The notes under the pieces: generated by a model | What the model saw: the letters and a program-made list of their open reading frames with translations, nothing else | What the model was told of the DNA's origin: nothing | The model's database searches: none | Shown here: positions 33,422-45,600 of the stretch, in pieces | Layout: the number at the start of each line of letters is the position of its first letter | Position numbering within the stretch: the stretch's first letter is position 1 | Program-made: the position numbers and the translations under genes | DNA from: Asterochloris sp. CNOR1 | Lineage: Eukaryota > Chlorophyta > Trebouxiophyceae > Trebouxiales > Trebouxiaceae | Assembly: GCA_963969365.1 (NCBI GenBank) | Contig: OZ017755.1 | Coordinates: 1,984,001 to 2,048,000, forward strand | DNA: 64,000 nucleotides | Reading direction: 5' to 3'

Positions 33422-36400
33422 ATGGCAAACCAAGCCAGGAACGCGTACAGCTATACGCCGCTGCCTGATGTCGTGCAACTGCATGCTGAGAACCCCCAGC
33501 AGCGGGTGCACTTCTATGCAGTGGTCACCACATGCAGCACGCCTAAGGCCACGCAGGGCACAGGTGGGGCAAAGTGCTCATTTTGCTCCACCGCAGTCTG
33601 CTGCATGTGCCGCCAGGCACATACAGCAGAGCACTGGGCAGAGACCTTCACTCCCTCATTATACATACTTGATGGCTGGTCCAAGTACGCTCCCCTGCCT
33701 TGCAGACTACTTCTGCAACCTCAGCGTGGTGGACCCCCTGCTGCTCGACCAGGATCCCCAGCACCCTGGCATTGAGATGCTAGTCTTTGCTCGCCAGGTG
33801 TGCACATGCACCTGATGGACTGCTTGAAGGGCACAAGCTGGGAACATTTTGACGCAATGCCAGCGGCTGTGGCCTCTGCCAGCTCACTGCTATTGCGGGC
33901 GGCTGGCCTGGAGGTTTCAGACTCTCTGCGCCACTTTGCGCAATTGGAGCACTGCATGAGGCGCACGCTCCTGGATGGCAGCTTCACTGCGGAGCATTAG
34001 AGACTCCTGTTGCCTGCCAGCAAACTGCTGTTGCTCGCTAGCTAAGGTGCAACACCAAGTCTCCATGAAGTGCTGGCTGCCTGGAAACACTGGCCATGGC
34101 TGCAAGCAAGCAAGATGTGCCCCATGTTCATGTCTGTCTGCCAGAAGACATAGCTTCAGCTAAGTAACCTAGTGTGGCTGCAGCGCAGGCAGAGATGCTG
34201 CCAAGCCTGCGTAGACCAAATGACATTATCAGATGCCACCGCGTCGAGGTGGGCCACTGTTTGAGCTTTGTGCTGCACGTGTGTTGCAGCATGCATAGGA
34301 TGTTCTTCATTGCCTTGAGCTAGACTCGCCAGCCAATGCCACTCAAGATCTTGAGGTCATGCCCAGGCCTTCCATGACATGGCTGCAAAGTGCCTGCTGC
34401 CTCAAAGCCAGCACCATCATGTATAGGCTGGCTGCTGTGTGATGGGTGATACCTGCTTGTAGGGTTGCAGGCTGAGGCTTGGGGCCTGGCCTCAGCATCT
34501 GCCCGACTGCCTCACAAGCCTGTCTCTGCATGCCTGCCATCCTCCAACCAGCTTGACTGCTCGCTGAGACTGCGTCTGCCCTCGTGCAGCTGACGATGTA
34601 CAATGGTAGAGTGCAGTTGCTTGGGAGGATTGGCCCAAACAAGCCCTCCCAGTTCTGCCTCTTTGACGGACATGATGTGGTGAGTGTCTGCCACAGTGGA
34701 AGGCAGCCGCTTACTTCTGGACTCTGACATCGAGTCGGCGGCGGTGACCAACATCATCGTGCTGAGCGCAATCTGCTGCAGTGCAAACATTGTTGCTATG
34801 AGAGGTCTCATGTCAGACACATCTGCTGGGGATTTCCCAACGCATGCACCTGCCGTTCCTAGCTGGATGCTATGAGCTGTGCACGCAAGGCCAGCCTGTC
34901 CGCATCTTTGCTGTGCCTGTAGAGAGGCATTCACGCCAAGCCAGACCAGCGCTCAGTGGCTGGCTATACCTTCACAAAACACCATATTCAGCTGCCGTCA
35001 TCCTGTCTGCAGTAAGGCAGCAGATAGCTCGAGCAGTCCTCCCAGTTGCCAGCTGGAACCCTGCCAGACTGCTGTGGGTTGTGTGCCTGCCGCAGGGCAA
35101 GCCTGAGTCCTTGAAGTGATCCTTTGCAGGCCACCAGTTCAATGCGTGATGACTAGCTGCTAGCTGCAGCTGAACTTCACAACTGTGCCTGCAGAGGGAC
35201 AGCACAGCATGAGCAGCCTTACATCTTTGGACAACCATCTCTGACACTTCACCTGCAGCAGGGAGACGCAAGACCCTGCAAGCACACTTTGCAACACAGC
35301 CCTCACCAAAGCCACCCGTTGTGTGATGGGTGACCGCACAGGAGCAGCGCCGCGTTCCATCTGCGCTCCTTGGCGGCTACACCTGAACAGAGCACGACGC
35401 ACAGCTGTTAGCTGCAGGAGATTGGAGTCTGGTGTTGTTTTGCCAGGGGCCCCCACCGTGCCTGCAGGGGGGCAGCGTGGAACCGTATCAGCGCTCCTCA
35501 ACTGGCTTCACCTTCACACCGAGTGACGTGCAGCTGCTGGCCGCCCTGCGCAGCTACCTGGCCAGCTGCCAACCCCACGCTGACACCACTCGCTTCCAGC
35601 GCCAGATCAAGGACCTGCGCCACAATGAGAGCTCGGATCTCATTGCCCGGGTGAGCAATTCGCAGTGAACTTGGCTTGTCGTCGTCAGGGCTCATGTCTG
35701 GTGAGACGCTGTGCTCCAGCATGTGATACGTGACACCTCACCCCCGTCGGCCCAGGTGAGCTTCCTGGCTCCTGGGGCCCCAAATCCTGCAGAGTGAAGG
35801 TCTGCAGCATCCAGGCTCTGCGTGCCTCATGAGATGATGTGGTAGCAGTCAGCATGCCAGGAGGCTTCTAAGCAAGTGCTGGTCCCCCCCCCCCCTTCCC
35901 CTTCAATCGTCCAGCTCCCCAGCACAATGTGCAGGGGAGGCTTTGCTGGCTGTAAGTGCTGGCCTTTTGCCCAGGATGTCAGCTTGGAGGTTGAACTTTC
36001 TGTCCTGCTAACATATTCCCAGGTCAAAGGCGCCTTTGCTGGCTGCTTGTGCTGGTATTCCATCAGGTCTAAAGACCCCCTGGAGACTGTGCTCTTTGTG
36101 CTGCATCCGCCATATGCTCAAAGACGGCCTTGCTGGCTGCAGGTGCTGGGTGTCCCACCAGGTCAAAAGGACCATCTGGAGACAGTGCTCTTTGTTCTGC
36201 ATCTGCCCTGTGCTCAAATGCAGGTCACTGCCTGCAGGTGCTAGCTGTTGTGCAGGAGGACCCTTTGGAGCCTGTGCTGTTCTTGTGGGATGGCACAGAT
36301 GCCCGGCCATGGCCCGAGACAGAGTAAGCCGTGGGTGGCCTGCCAACTGCTTTCTGCCCAAGGGTCTCGGTGCTGAGCAGAGCATGCTGCATAGGCCATG

Positions 36401-39400
36401 TCCCCAACGTCATGGGCCCTTTGGGAAACGCCATGCTGTGCGTGTGTGTGCTGGTGCCAGATAACACTGACAAGCATTGGGCTGGCCCCCACGCCGTGCC
36501 TGCTCAAAGGCTCCAGGCAGCGTCAACCCGCAGGAGGCAACCCCCGCTGTGTGCTGCACTGTGCCTGCCCCAATACTGTGCTGGCCTGTGCTGCAATGTG
36601 GTCCTGTGGACTCTGCAGGCCGACTGTCAGCCGTTCATATGTGCAGGGTGCACTGGCAAGTGCAGTGCAACATCTTTGTCATTCAAGCATTTGACTGTGC
36701 ACTGACCTATGGTGTGCAATCACCTTGTGGCTGTTGTGAAGGAACTGGCAGCGCACTGACAGCGCACTGGCGTGCACTGTGCAGTGACCCTGTGGACTTC
36801 GGCGAGGGGGTTACCCATGAGAGCCTGGAGCATGTCAGGCCACGCCTCCAGCGTCTGTCGATGCCGCTTGAGGTGGGGCGTGAGGTCCATGCCACTCTGC
36901 AGGTTGCCCTGCTGCCCCCTCTGCAAACCTTTGTTGGAGTCCTTCCACACAAGCAGCACCTGTGGGTCCCATCTGCCGCCTGCAGGGTCCCAGTTGTGTC
37001 CAGGACATGCCCCCGCTGGGCACTGCCCTCCCTGTGGTGCTGTGCTCCCTCGCCAAGCCCAACCGCCCACAGCAGCAGCAGTCTACAGCAGCCTCTGGGT
37101 CCGATCGCATGCCCGCCATGCTCAAGGTCGCCTGCTGGGACCAAAATTGCATGACCTCGTGATCAACAGTGTGACAATGCAACCCTCCCTGCCACTGCCT
37201 CAGATGCGCCTGCCACCTGTCCGCACCACAGCCACTACAGATAGTGCCATTTGTGCTACAATCAGCTGGCACCAGCAAAGTGCACCCTGTGTGGCCTGCA
37301 ACGACAGCAGCTGGGGATTGAATGTGCAGCTGAGGGGGCGCGCCGGGGCAGACAAAAGGGTTGCTTGCATGTCTCACTGCCTGCCTGCTGCTGCTGCATG
37401 CAGTGGGCAAGTGGGTGCAGTCCACAACGAGCACGACCCGGGTGCAGGGGCTGTGCTGCACTAAGCCTTGACATGCCTGTGATTGCCCCTTGCAGGTGCT
37501 GTGAGTATTACAGTGGGTGCAGTCTAGTCAGGCTGAGCTGAGCCCTGTCATGCAAGCCTGCAGGTGCCAGAAGGTGACTGGGTAGTGTTTAGGGTATTGC
37601 CGGCTTGAGGCAGCTGACACCACCCCGGGCACTGGCTGCCTGCAGGTGCCGGCAGTGGGCGACTGGGTGCAGTGCAAGATGCTGCGCATGACAATGGTGC
37701 ATGGGCAGCTTCAGGGCCTGTTCTTTGCACGCAGCAAGTGCAGCAGCTGCGCCCCTGACAGGCACCTCCTGGAGGCAGCCGCACAACGTCAGCAGGATGG
37801 GCTCGTTGCTGGTGAGCAGCCTCAACTGGTCCCTGCATGGCCACACGCCTGGCACATGGCAAGCCGGCCCCAGCTCTGCCGGCCACAGCAAGTCGAGCTT
37901 GCTGCACATGGGCATGCATGCCTCCCTGCCTGGAACTCCAAAGACCTAGCAAACGACACTTCCAAACGCTGCTGTACACCGCCAGCAGGACACGCTCATC
38001 GCTGGTGAGCTCCTCACTTGATCTGCCACTCAGAAGGGCAGCTGAACCTCAGCGGCACACTGGCCAGACTGCTTCACTGCTGTTGGCAGACTCCCTGAGA
38101 CTGCCTGGCATAGGGCATGGCACGGAGCAAGCTCAGGAGCCAGTCCTCTACTGCCAGCAGGGAGGATATGCTGCTGCTGAGGACCCCTGCTTGCTGGAGG
38201 GAATCCCCTTTCCATGCAGGGTGTGCACCATATGTGAAGCCACTGTGCTGGGTGAATGCTGCCTGCCCTGCAGGCTGCATGCAGGGTGGGCACCTGTGAA
38301 AAGGCAGGAAAGTATCTGGCAGGACACTCGATCATGTGGCTTAGCCAGCACCCACCTGTGCCGGGTCAAACCTGCCTGTCCCTGGCTGTGTGCAGGGTGG
38401 GCACCTGTGGATGTCGGGGAGTATTTGGCAACCACCCCTCACAGGCAGCGCAGCTTCACCAGCCTCCGCTCGGTGCTGACAGGGGCGGCTGCAGGGCAGC
38501 CTGCCAAGCACCGGTGCCTCGTACAGGTGCGTCTCAAGGGGCCAGGTTGTGTGTGCTGAAGCCTCTGGGCCATGAAGGTAAAAGATTGGGGCAGTGACAG
38601 AGCGTCTCCAAGTCTGGCATGACACATCCGGTTGAGGTTGGTGCTTGCTGGATGATCCTGTTCCAACAACGATGGGCCAACAGCTGAGTAGGGTGCTTGT
38701 CCAAACTCGCCTCACAGCTTAGCAGCCCAAATGTTTTCTCAGCTTCCCTGTTGCGTCGTGCAGGTCCAGCGTTTTGCGCCTGCTGCAGTGGAGGACTTCT
38801 GCAAGCCAGTGCAGCATCACGGCAACTTGGGCACAGGTCAATTGAGCAGACAGAATCTGCAGTCCACTAGATGACTTGGGTGTGGGCAAGGCGCTGTCTG
38901 CATGGTTGGTGCCTGCACTGCCATCAGCTAGGAAGCCATCATATATCTGGACGCTGGTGACAGCCTTCAAGACGCAACACTGCACGGGTCATCATGTTAC
39001 TGACAGTGTGATGCACTGCCATACTAAAATTGTACACCTGCGGCCTGAAGCATGCCATACAGCTCCAGTGTTCTGCAGGCGACAACAGCTGCAGCTGGCT
39101 GTACTGCGTCAAGTTAAAATTGACAGATGCTACAGGAGAGCTCGAGGCCTTCCTATTTGGCAGTGATGGCCAGACATTTTTCCAAGTGATGCGGCTTGTC
39201 TGAGTCAATGCAGAGTACTGCTGAGGATTCTCAGTGTGCTGAAATGCTGTTTGCCTCTTTGTGAGCTGATTTCATGGCAGGTCCTGCCATTCAGCCTCAG
39301 GCTGTGCTGAAGCTTGTGTCTGGCCTGCAGGATGTGCTAGCGCAGAATCTTCATAGTAGCCCGGCGGCCTGTCAGCGTCTGCATGCACTTATGCAGAGGT

Positions 39401-39537
39401 TGCTTGGCAGCAATTGCAGCAACCCTGCCGGGCCTTGGCTGGAGTGCTGCATCCGCAGCTACTTCCTGGACAAGTGCAGGCCCACAGAGACTGTTCAGTT
39501 CAGGATATTTGAAACAAGCTTGCAGCAACATATCTGA
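33422..39537 (+). CDS. POT1: POT1-type telomere single-strand DNA-binding protein
   Basis: Plant-like Protection Of Telomeres 1, which binds telomeric single-stranded DNA or the telomerase complex in the nucleus. Thirteen exons join in one consistent phase: 33422-33563, 33706-33797, 34189-34248, 34590-34679, 35468-35650, 36238-36323, 36785-36872, 36986-37126, 37646-37811, 38396-38526, 38764-38836, 39079-39185 and 39301-39537, giving 531 residues. The first OB fold (Telo_bind) shows YTPLPDVVQL, DYFCNLSVVD, RPNDIIRCHRVE and SQFCLFDG. The second part has PLEPVLFLWDGTD and MPPLGTALPVVL. The C-terminal part has WLYCVKLKLTD, LEAFLFGSDGQTFF and GPWLECCIRSYFLDK then RIFETSL, typical of plant POT1. 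Exon 34189-34248 is only 60 bases. Introns contain clear copies of exon edges. POT1 is much the best fit over other OB-fold proteins such as RPA1. Confidence 0.9.
35943..36323 (+). repeat. Four tandem units of about 94 bases ending in a POT1 exon
   Basis: Units begin near 35943, 36037, 36130 and 36227 (spacing 94, 93, 97), each with TTGCTGGCTG or CACTGCCTGCAGGTGCT. The last is the real exon 36238-36323. The third unit keeps an intact CTGCAG acceptor and an open frame (DHLETVLFVLH), echoing the exon's DPLEPVLFLWD, and ends in CAG then GTCACT. The second reads DPLETVLFVLH. Decay increases with distance upstream. Confidence 0.9.
38279..38435 (+). repeat. Duplicated 5' edge of POT1 exon 38396-38526
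   Basis: The exon begins GGTGGGCACCTGTGGATG after TGCAG. A copy at 38286 begins GGTGGGCACCTGTGAAAA after TGCAG, and both continue to AGTAT(C/T)TGGCA. Spacing is 110 bases. Both acceptors are intact, and using the upstream one would change the protein. Confidence 0.9.
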
Positions 39538-39659
39538 GCTCAACCAACTAAGGAAGTCATGCATGCCCGCTGAGCGGATGCAGGCTTTTCCCACCTGCAC
39601 ATTCGCTGAGATGCCACTGACCTCTGAGCAATATTCAACCCATGTGTACATCTGGAAGT
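39538..39659. other. Short convergent gap between POT1 and the DUF4211 gene
   Basis: Only 122 bases separate the two stop codons, so the 3' UTRs must overlap or be very short. No terminator or hairpin stands out. Confidence 0.5.
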
Positions 39660-42600
39660 TCATGTCTTCCTGAACAACTGTCTAATGTCTGTTTGCCGGT
39701 GTTTCGGGGTGGCAGAGCTCGGCGTGGGCTTCTGCGGGGTGGTCCGCCTGGGTGGGGACAACAGAGACTGCTTGAGGCTGCCAGCAGCCCGGGGTGGCGG
39801 CACTTCGCCTTCGGAAAGCGTCAGATCGACGGCAGCAGCCGCAGCCTGTAGACGCCGAGCAGCCGACTGCCTGCCCTGGCCTGATGCAGCTGCATTGGCG
39901 GCTCCTGCTGGCTCCTGGATCCCTGCTGCATCACTGCCGGGGGTGCCCCGCCCTGCTGTGGCCGCAGGAGCTGGCTCCTCGTCCCCTACAGCGTCACTGC
40001 TCGGTGTGGCCCTGCCTTCCTCCATGTCACTGCCTCCACCCTCATCTTCTTCAGACTCAAAGTCTATGTCAGACACCTCAGCTGTCTCATCATCTACCAG
40101 CTCGTACATGAGCCGGCTGACCTGTACACAGTCAAATACGGAAACTGACTATACCTGCAACGAGGGTTGAAATGGGGGAAAGGTCAAGCTCAGTCGACAC
40201 CTGCATGTTCACACACGAGCTGGATCGCCTGCACACGCAGGCAAGCTTCAGCACAGAAAGCAAAGTCATCTGTAAAGCATAGGCATTCACCCTATGACTA
40301 TCTATGTCCCGCTACAGGGCTTCAAGAGAGAGGTTGCATGCTGCATGTGGAAAAGGGTTTGGCAGACTGCACCTGGCACGTCTGCATGGGTGCACACCAG
40401 CAAAGTGTGTCTGGCAGTGGCACGGGGGGCCACACCAATGCATGCACAGCCAGCAGCCGCCAGGCTCTTGCACTAAGCCCAAATCCCTCGGAAGAGCGGG
40501 ACACTTGACACAGCACAGGGCCAGCCCTGGACTCACCGAGACCTCCATCCTCCTGCTGACATTGCGCCAGCTGCTGGTGCCCTCGTTGGCCGTCTGGAAC
40601 TCTGCAGCAGTCCCCAGCAGCGATTTGAAGTTGTGGTAGAGCTGCGCAACTTTGGTTTTCAGCCCCAACACCGCATCCACAACCTCCTCTGCGCCATGGG
40701 GCTGCCTCAGCCTCTGCATAGGTCAGAGTTGTCGGACTGCTGGGAGTCAGTCATGTGGATTGCCTGCAATGCCAGCACTGCATCGACACCTCGTCTCAAC
40801 CACATACTGCTGCTGCTCTATACAGACTGGGCGCACTAGCCCTGAAAGATGACTGCTTTGCACGCCCCTAAATTACATCAAAATTTCTTTCAGGCCAGAC
40901 ACAGCAACAAAGGGTGCACATCCCAGTGCATACTTCACATTTGCTGGCTCATTCTCAAGGGGCCTCTGCTGCTGCTCTTGAAGGCTGCACACAGAGCCCA
41001 GACACCAGAACGGTGCTTCCACCCCAGAGTGCATGCGGCCGAAGAGTTGCCCCACCCTGAGGCGCCTCTTCTGCTGCTTCATGAGGCGGATGAGGGCGCC
41101 CACCAAGCGCCGCTTGTAGTGCACAGAGGCGTGGTAGACCTGCATTCGGGCGCAGCAGGTTGCCCCCAGGCCATAGCTGCGCTCCTGCATGAAGTTTGAA
41201 ACATGCATCAGATTGTGCAGGGAAGCCTGGTAGACATGATCCAATCGCAGCAGGCGCTCTGCAGGCCATAGCTCCCAGGCCATAGATCCTCTCCTGCACA
41301 AACACATGGGATATGCATCAGCTTATGCAACAAAGGCTGGAAGACATGATCCGATCACAGCAAGCGCTCTGCAGGCCATAGCTCCTCTCCTGCACACACC
41401 AGAGCATCATGTGTCAGCTTGTACAATGAAGCTTGGCAGACATGAAGGCACCCTGCAGGCCATAGCTCCTCTCCTGTGGGCAGCGCAACAAGATGTGGTG
41501 CTTGGTTCCTGAGGCAATCTGCAGCGAGGTGATGCTCTATGCAGAGGGCCGGAGCAGAGGGAGGCATGGCTCCTTTCCGCAAGGCACAGCAGAAGGAGGG
41601 TGCATCTGTGATGCACGCCATGTGTTTGAGAGTGCCAAGCAAACACCTGCTGCCATGCCTGAGTAAGCGGGCCCTGTACATGACCTGTTGAAGGACTTGA
41701 AATTTGGTGTGGCTGCGGCACAGTTCAGGCGGCTTTTCATCTGGTCAGCGTGAGACTACACTGCCTCTGAGCCTCTGGCTTGCAGCAGCCTTTTGTGCAG
41801 TACCATGCTCTGATGTCCTGGCAGTTGACAAGGCCGCGCACCTCCCAGTGCTCGTCAGACTGGTAGCGTAGCCTCTCATCTGTGTCCCCCGGCATGACAG
41901 GGTCCCTCCGCACATGGGCGCCACTGACGCGCCTGCACCAGGGCAGCTGTGAATTCTGCTGTTGCAGGCAACCCTGCCTAGCCAGCCTGTGTGGTCAGAA
42001 CTTTGGCATAAAACCAACAGACAAGTCGCACTGGCTTTGCAGCACTGCACACTGGCTACCAATCCCTGAAAGCAGCACAGCTGCAGGCTTGGCTGGCACA
42101 ACCAACAGCTAGGCTGTTTGACTGACAGCTTGAGCTCTCCGCTGCAACCCATAGCCACCAAAGGAAGCCAGCAAGCTGGATGTTGCGATCTGAGCAGTTG
42201 CTTGCAGGAGCAGGCTCTCACCTGAAACCCCGCAGCCATCTGGGGTACGCATAGGGCCGGCCAGTGAGGGTCACGAGCTTGGTGACGTGAGATGCGCTCC
42301 TGCTGCACGCCTGGCATTCCCTCCCACGCTGCAGGCAGGGGAGTGGGTGAGCATGATTGCATAGTGCAATCTATAGGGGCGAACTTTCCGACCTGAGCAA
42401 GCCACCAGGTGCAGCAAAGTGCCCCTGATACTGGACCAGCATGCAGAGTGGGCGCCGCTGCTGTTCAGACGCAGCCACCTGCAGCTGAGTGTGCTGCCTG
42501 CAAGGGCCGAGTGACTTCTGTGATTCTGTAGGCCTGACATGTGCAGGAAAACACACAACATGCAACAGCAGCCTGAACAGTGTGGGTACAAACTGCCATG

Positions 42601-45600
42601 CAGCCACTCCAAGCACATCAGCGCCAAAACGTAGCAACTCAATGCCCTGCACCATGCCAGCCCTCAGCAGGCCAGCGGTCCCCATTGCCCCAGCACATCA
42701 GAACGACTATTTTCTGCTTGCCTCCAGCATCTCATCGGTCTCAATGTCCATCACCCTGCCAGCCTCCAGCTCGCTCACTTCGATCCCAGGCAGGCGGTCA
42801 ACGTTGTGCATGAAGTTGGGGTCGGCCGCAGACCAAGCTGAGCTGGTCAGGCACATGTCCCTGCAGCCAAGCATGCACATGAGAGAGGAAACGGGCAGCT
42901 CACTTGCTGTTTATCCTAGGAGAGCAATCCAGCAACCAGTCAGAACGGGTTGCAAACCGTGCTGAACGGGTCAGGCGCAAGCCTCTGCAGCACAGGGTGC
43001 ATAAGTTTGGGTGGTTGCAGATATTGATTGCTCTGACATAGACCTGACAGGCCCCACATCCCGTGCGACCTTCAGACTGCCAACCGCCCTGGCAGTCAAG
43101 AACAGATTTCCAAGCGCCTAGCTTGAAGTGCTCCTCACCCTTGCAGGCTGAGCACATTGACACTGAGAGACTCTGAAGCCAACAGCCTGAGCAGTGAGAG
43201 TACCTTAACATAATGCCCCCTTCATCCGCAGTGGCTCTGCCCTGGCCACAGCGGTGCCTTCAGTTGCCCAGCTGACAACCACAGCTGAGCAGAGCAGCCT
43301 GTTGCCCACCCTGACAGCCAATTGACAGCATAGCAACACTCAACAGACCCTGGTCACTCTCACGCACATCTATGGCCAGCGCTTGACCTGTCGGTACGCG
43401 TTAGAAGCTGGTGCTTGCCTGCTTTGCTGTGGACGTATGGAAGAGTGACAAGCACAGCAGCCATCACTCGGTTGCTCTCAGGAACTGTGAAGAAGATGTG
43501 GGGCTGTCGTGATCAGAACTGGCAGTATCTGATCGATACTGCGCAAGATTGTGCTCACCTTGATAGCCCAATCTCTTCCTCGATTTTCCTGACGGCCCCA
43601 TCCAGATAAAACCTGCTGTGCCTGTCACTGTTGCGCACGTCTGCGGCAAAGCTGGGCACTGCGTAGCACTTCATGAGGTACTCAATGTAGGCCTGGAACC
43701 ACTGCTCCTGGGTCAGATTCTGCTGGAGGCCTGCCTCCTCCATCATCGCATCAAGTCTGCAGCAGATCATTGCACTCCTTGTGAATGAGTCTGCAAGGGC
43801 TGAGAAGCAGCAGCTGCAGTGATCAGCCTGACTTACTGAAACCACCGTTGCCTAAGCCTGCAGGGCAGGGAGGCAGGTGGGACAATGCGAGCACCATGGT
43901 CTGGGTCAGGTGCTGCTCAAGTGCCGCCCTCACTACCATGCTGAAGAGCCTGCAGGGGACAGAGGGGGCTCAAGTCATTGCTTGAAGTGGGTCAGTTGGA
44001 TGGCAGCGGACCGTGACTTCTGCTGGAGGCCTGCCTCCTCCCTCATGCAGCAGGGCAATAAGCGAGCCCAGTTCTAGGCGGAGTGCAGCACTGCAAATCC
44101 TTCTCCCCATGCGTCCTGCAGGGTCAAGGCGCTTTCATGTGCTTCGCACATTAGTGCCACACACCAGACAGCCTGAGTGCACCAATGCTCATTGTGCCTG
44201 GCCCACTCTGACAATTCCTGTCAGAGCCATTTCTGCCACCCCTGCTTTCCTCCGCATTTGACTGAAAAGCACACAAGATGATCTGTGACTGTAGCACGCT
44301 CTCACCCCACAGCAGCAGCCACCTCGCCCTCCCCAGCCTCCCCCTCGTCATTGTCAATGAAGCTGCCCATCTCAGACAGCCCCTGGCTGGAGCTTGGCGA
44401 GGAGCTCTCCCGGTTCAGCGCAGCCTCAGCCTCCTGCAGCATGAGTAGGATGTCTCAGCCTCTTTGTGGCACAAGCCCCAGCCTCCATCAGCAACATCGC
44501 ACTGGACCTCTGCTCCTGAAGCGCAGCACAGTGATTCAGCCACCACATCAGCTCAGCAATCAGAGGCCAAGCAAAGCAACACCACTACCTTCAGCGTGGA
44601 GAAAGTCTGCATCCTGGTCACAGCCTCGCGCTCTGAGCGATCCTCAGAGCCAGATGACTCCTCGCTGAGCACATGCAGCCCAGCTGCAGTGTATACGGCA
44701 GCCGCCACGTCTGATCCCGAGTCGCTGTCGTGCAGGACTGCAGCACGCTTTGGGGACCCCTGCAGGCAGGACATGGCCATGTGGAATGCTGCACAGCTCT
44801 GCTGGTATGATGTGGCCACACCAGGGTCTCATTCAGGTCGTCGATCATGGCAGCATCTCGCGCATGGCTGCCTGGTCACTACCTCCAAAACAAAGTTGCT
44901 GAGAGATCAAGTACACCCTGAGTGTAGCCATAGCCACAAACCTTTAGATGGGAAGTTTGCAGAGCTTCGTGCATGCTGACCTGCACAGCCCTGCGCTGGT
45001 GCTCACGCAGTCTCTCTGCAGCGCTGAGGCGCGGTGCAGAGGTGCTGCTGCGGCACCGCTGGGCCCGTCCGGTGCTAGCACGCCTGCTTGGCAGTGGGTC
45101 CAGCCCTTCAGACTCCAGCGTGGCCTGCTCTGCTTCGGGCTGGGTGGAGCAGTGGCTACCTGCAGGGCCACAAGCTATTCCACGCGGCGGCATACTGAAG
45201 TGTGAAGTCTGGCGGATCCACCCCTTGCGGGTCAGCTGCTCTGCCCCAGGCTGGCGGCATCAGTTGCCAGCTAGAGGGAAGGAGGTCAGGCTGAGGGGAG
45301 GAGACGGAAGCACCTGAGCTGTGAGATGTGGGGGCTGCAGAGCAGCCCTCCTGCCCCATGACTCGCTAGCACCCTGATCACAGGCCTGCTATTCCGCTCA
45401 GAGGTGATCAGCACAGACCAGGCTAGAGGAGGAGGACCTTCATACTGGGCTGATGGCTCTGTATTCTTGGGCATGGTACTCACAGATGATTGCTGACCTG
45501 CAGCTGGCTCTGCCACATGAGGTGGGTCTGCATCGCTTTGGTCATCATCTGCCACGACCTGCACCCTTAGCCTGGCTGCAGAGCGAGGCTGAGCGGGCTG

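Noticed and set aside
35885-35905. Run of about a dozen C as a regulatory element
   Set aside because: It sits in a POT1 intron at the start of the 94-base ladder. A simple homopolymer or assembly weak spot is more likely.
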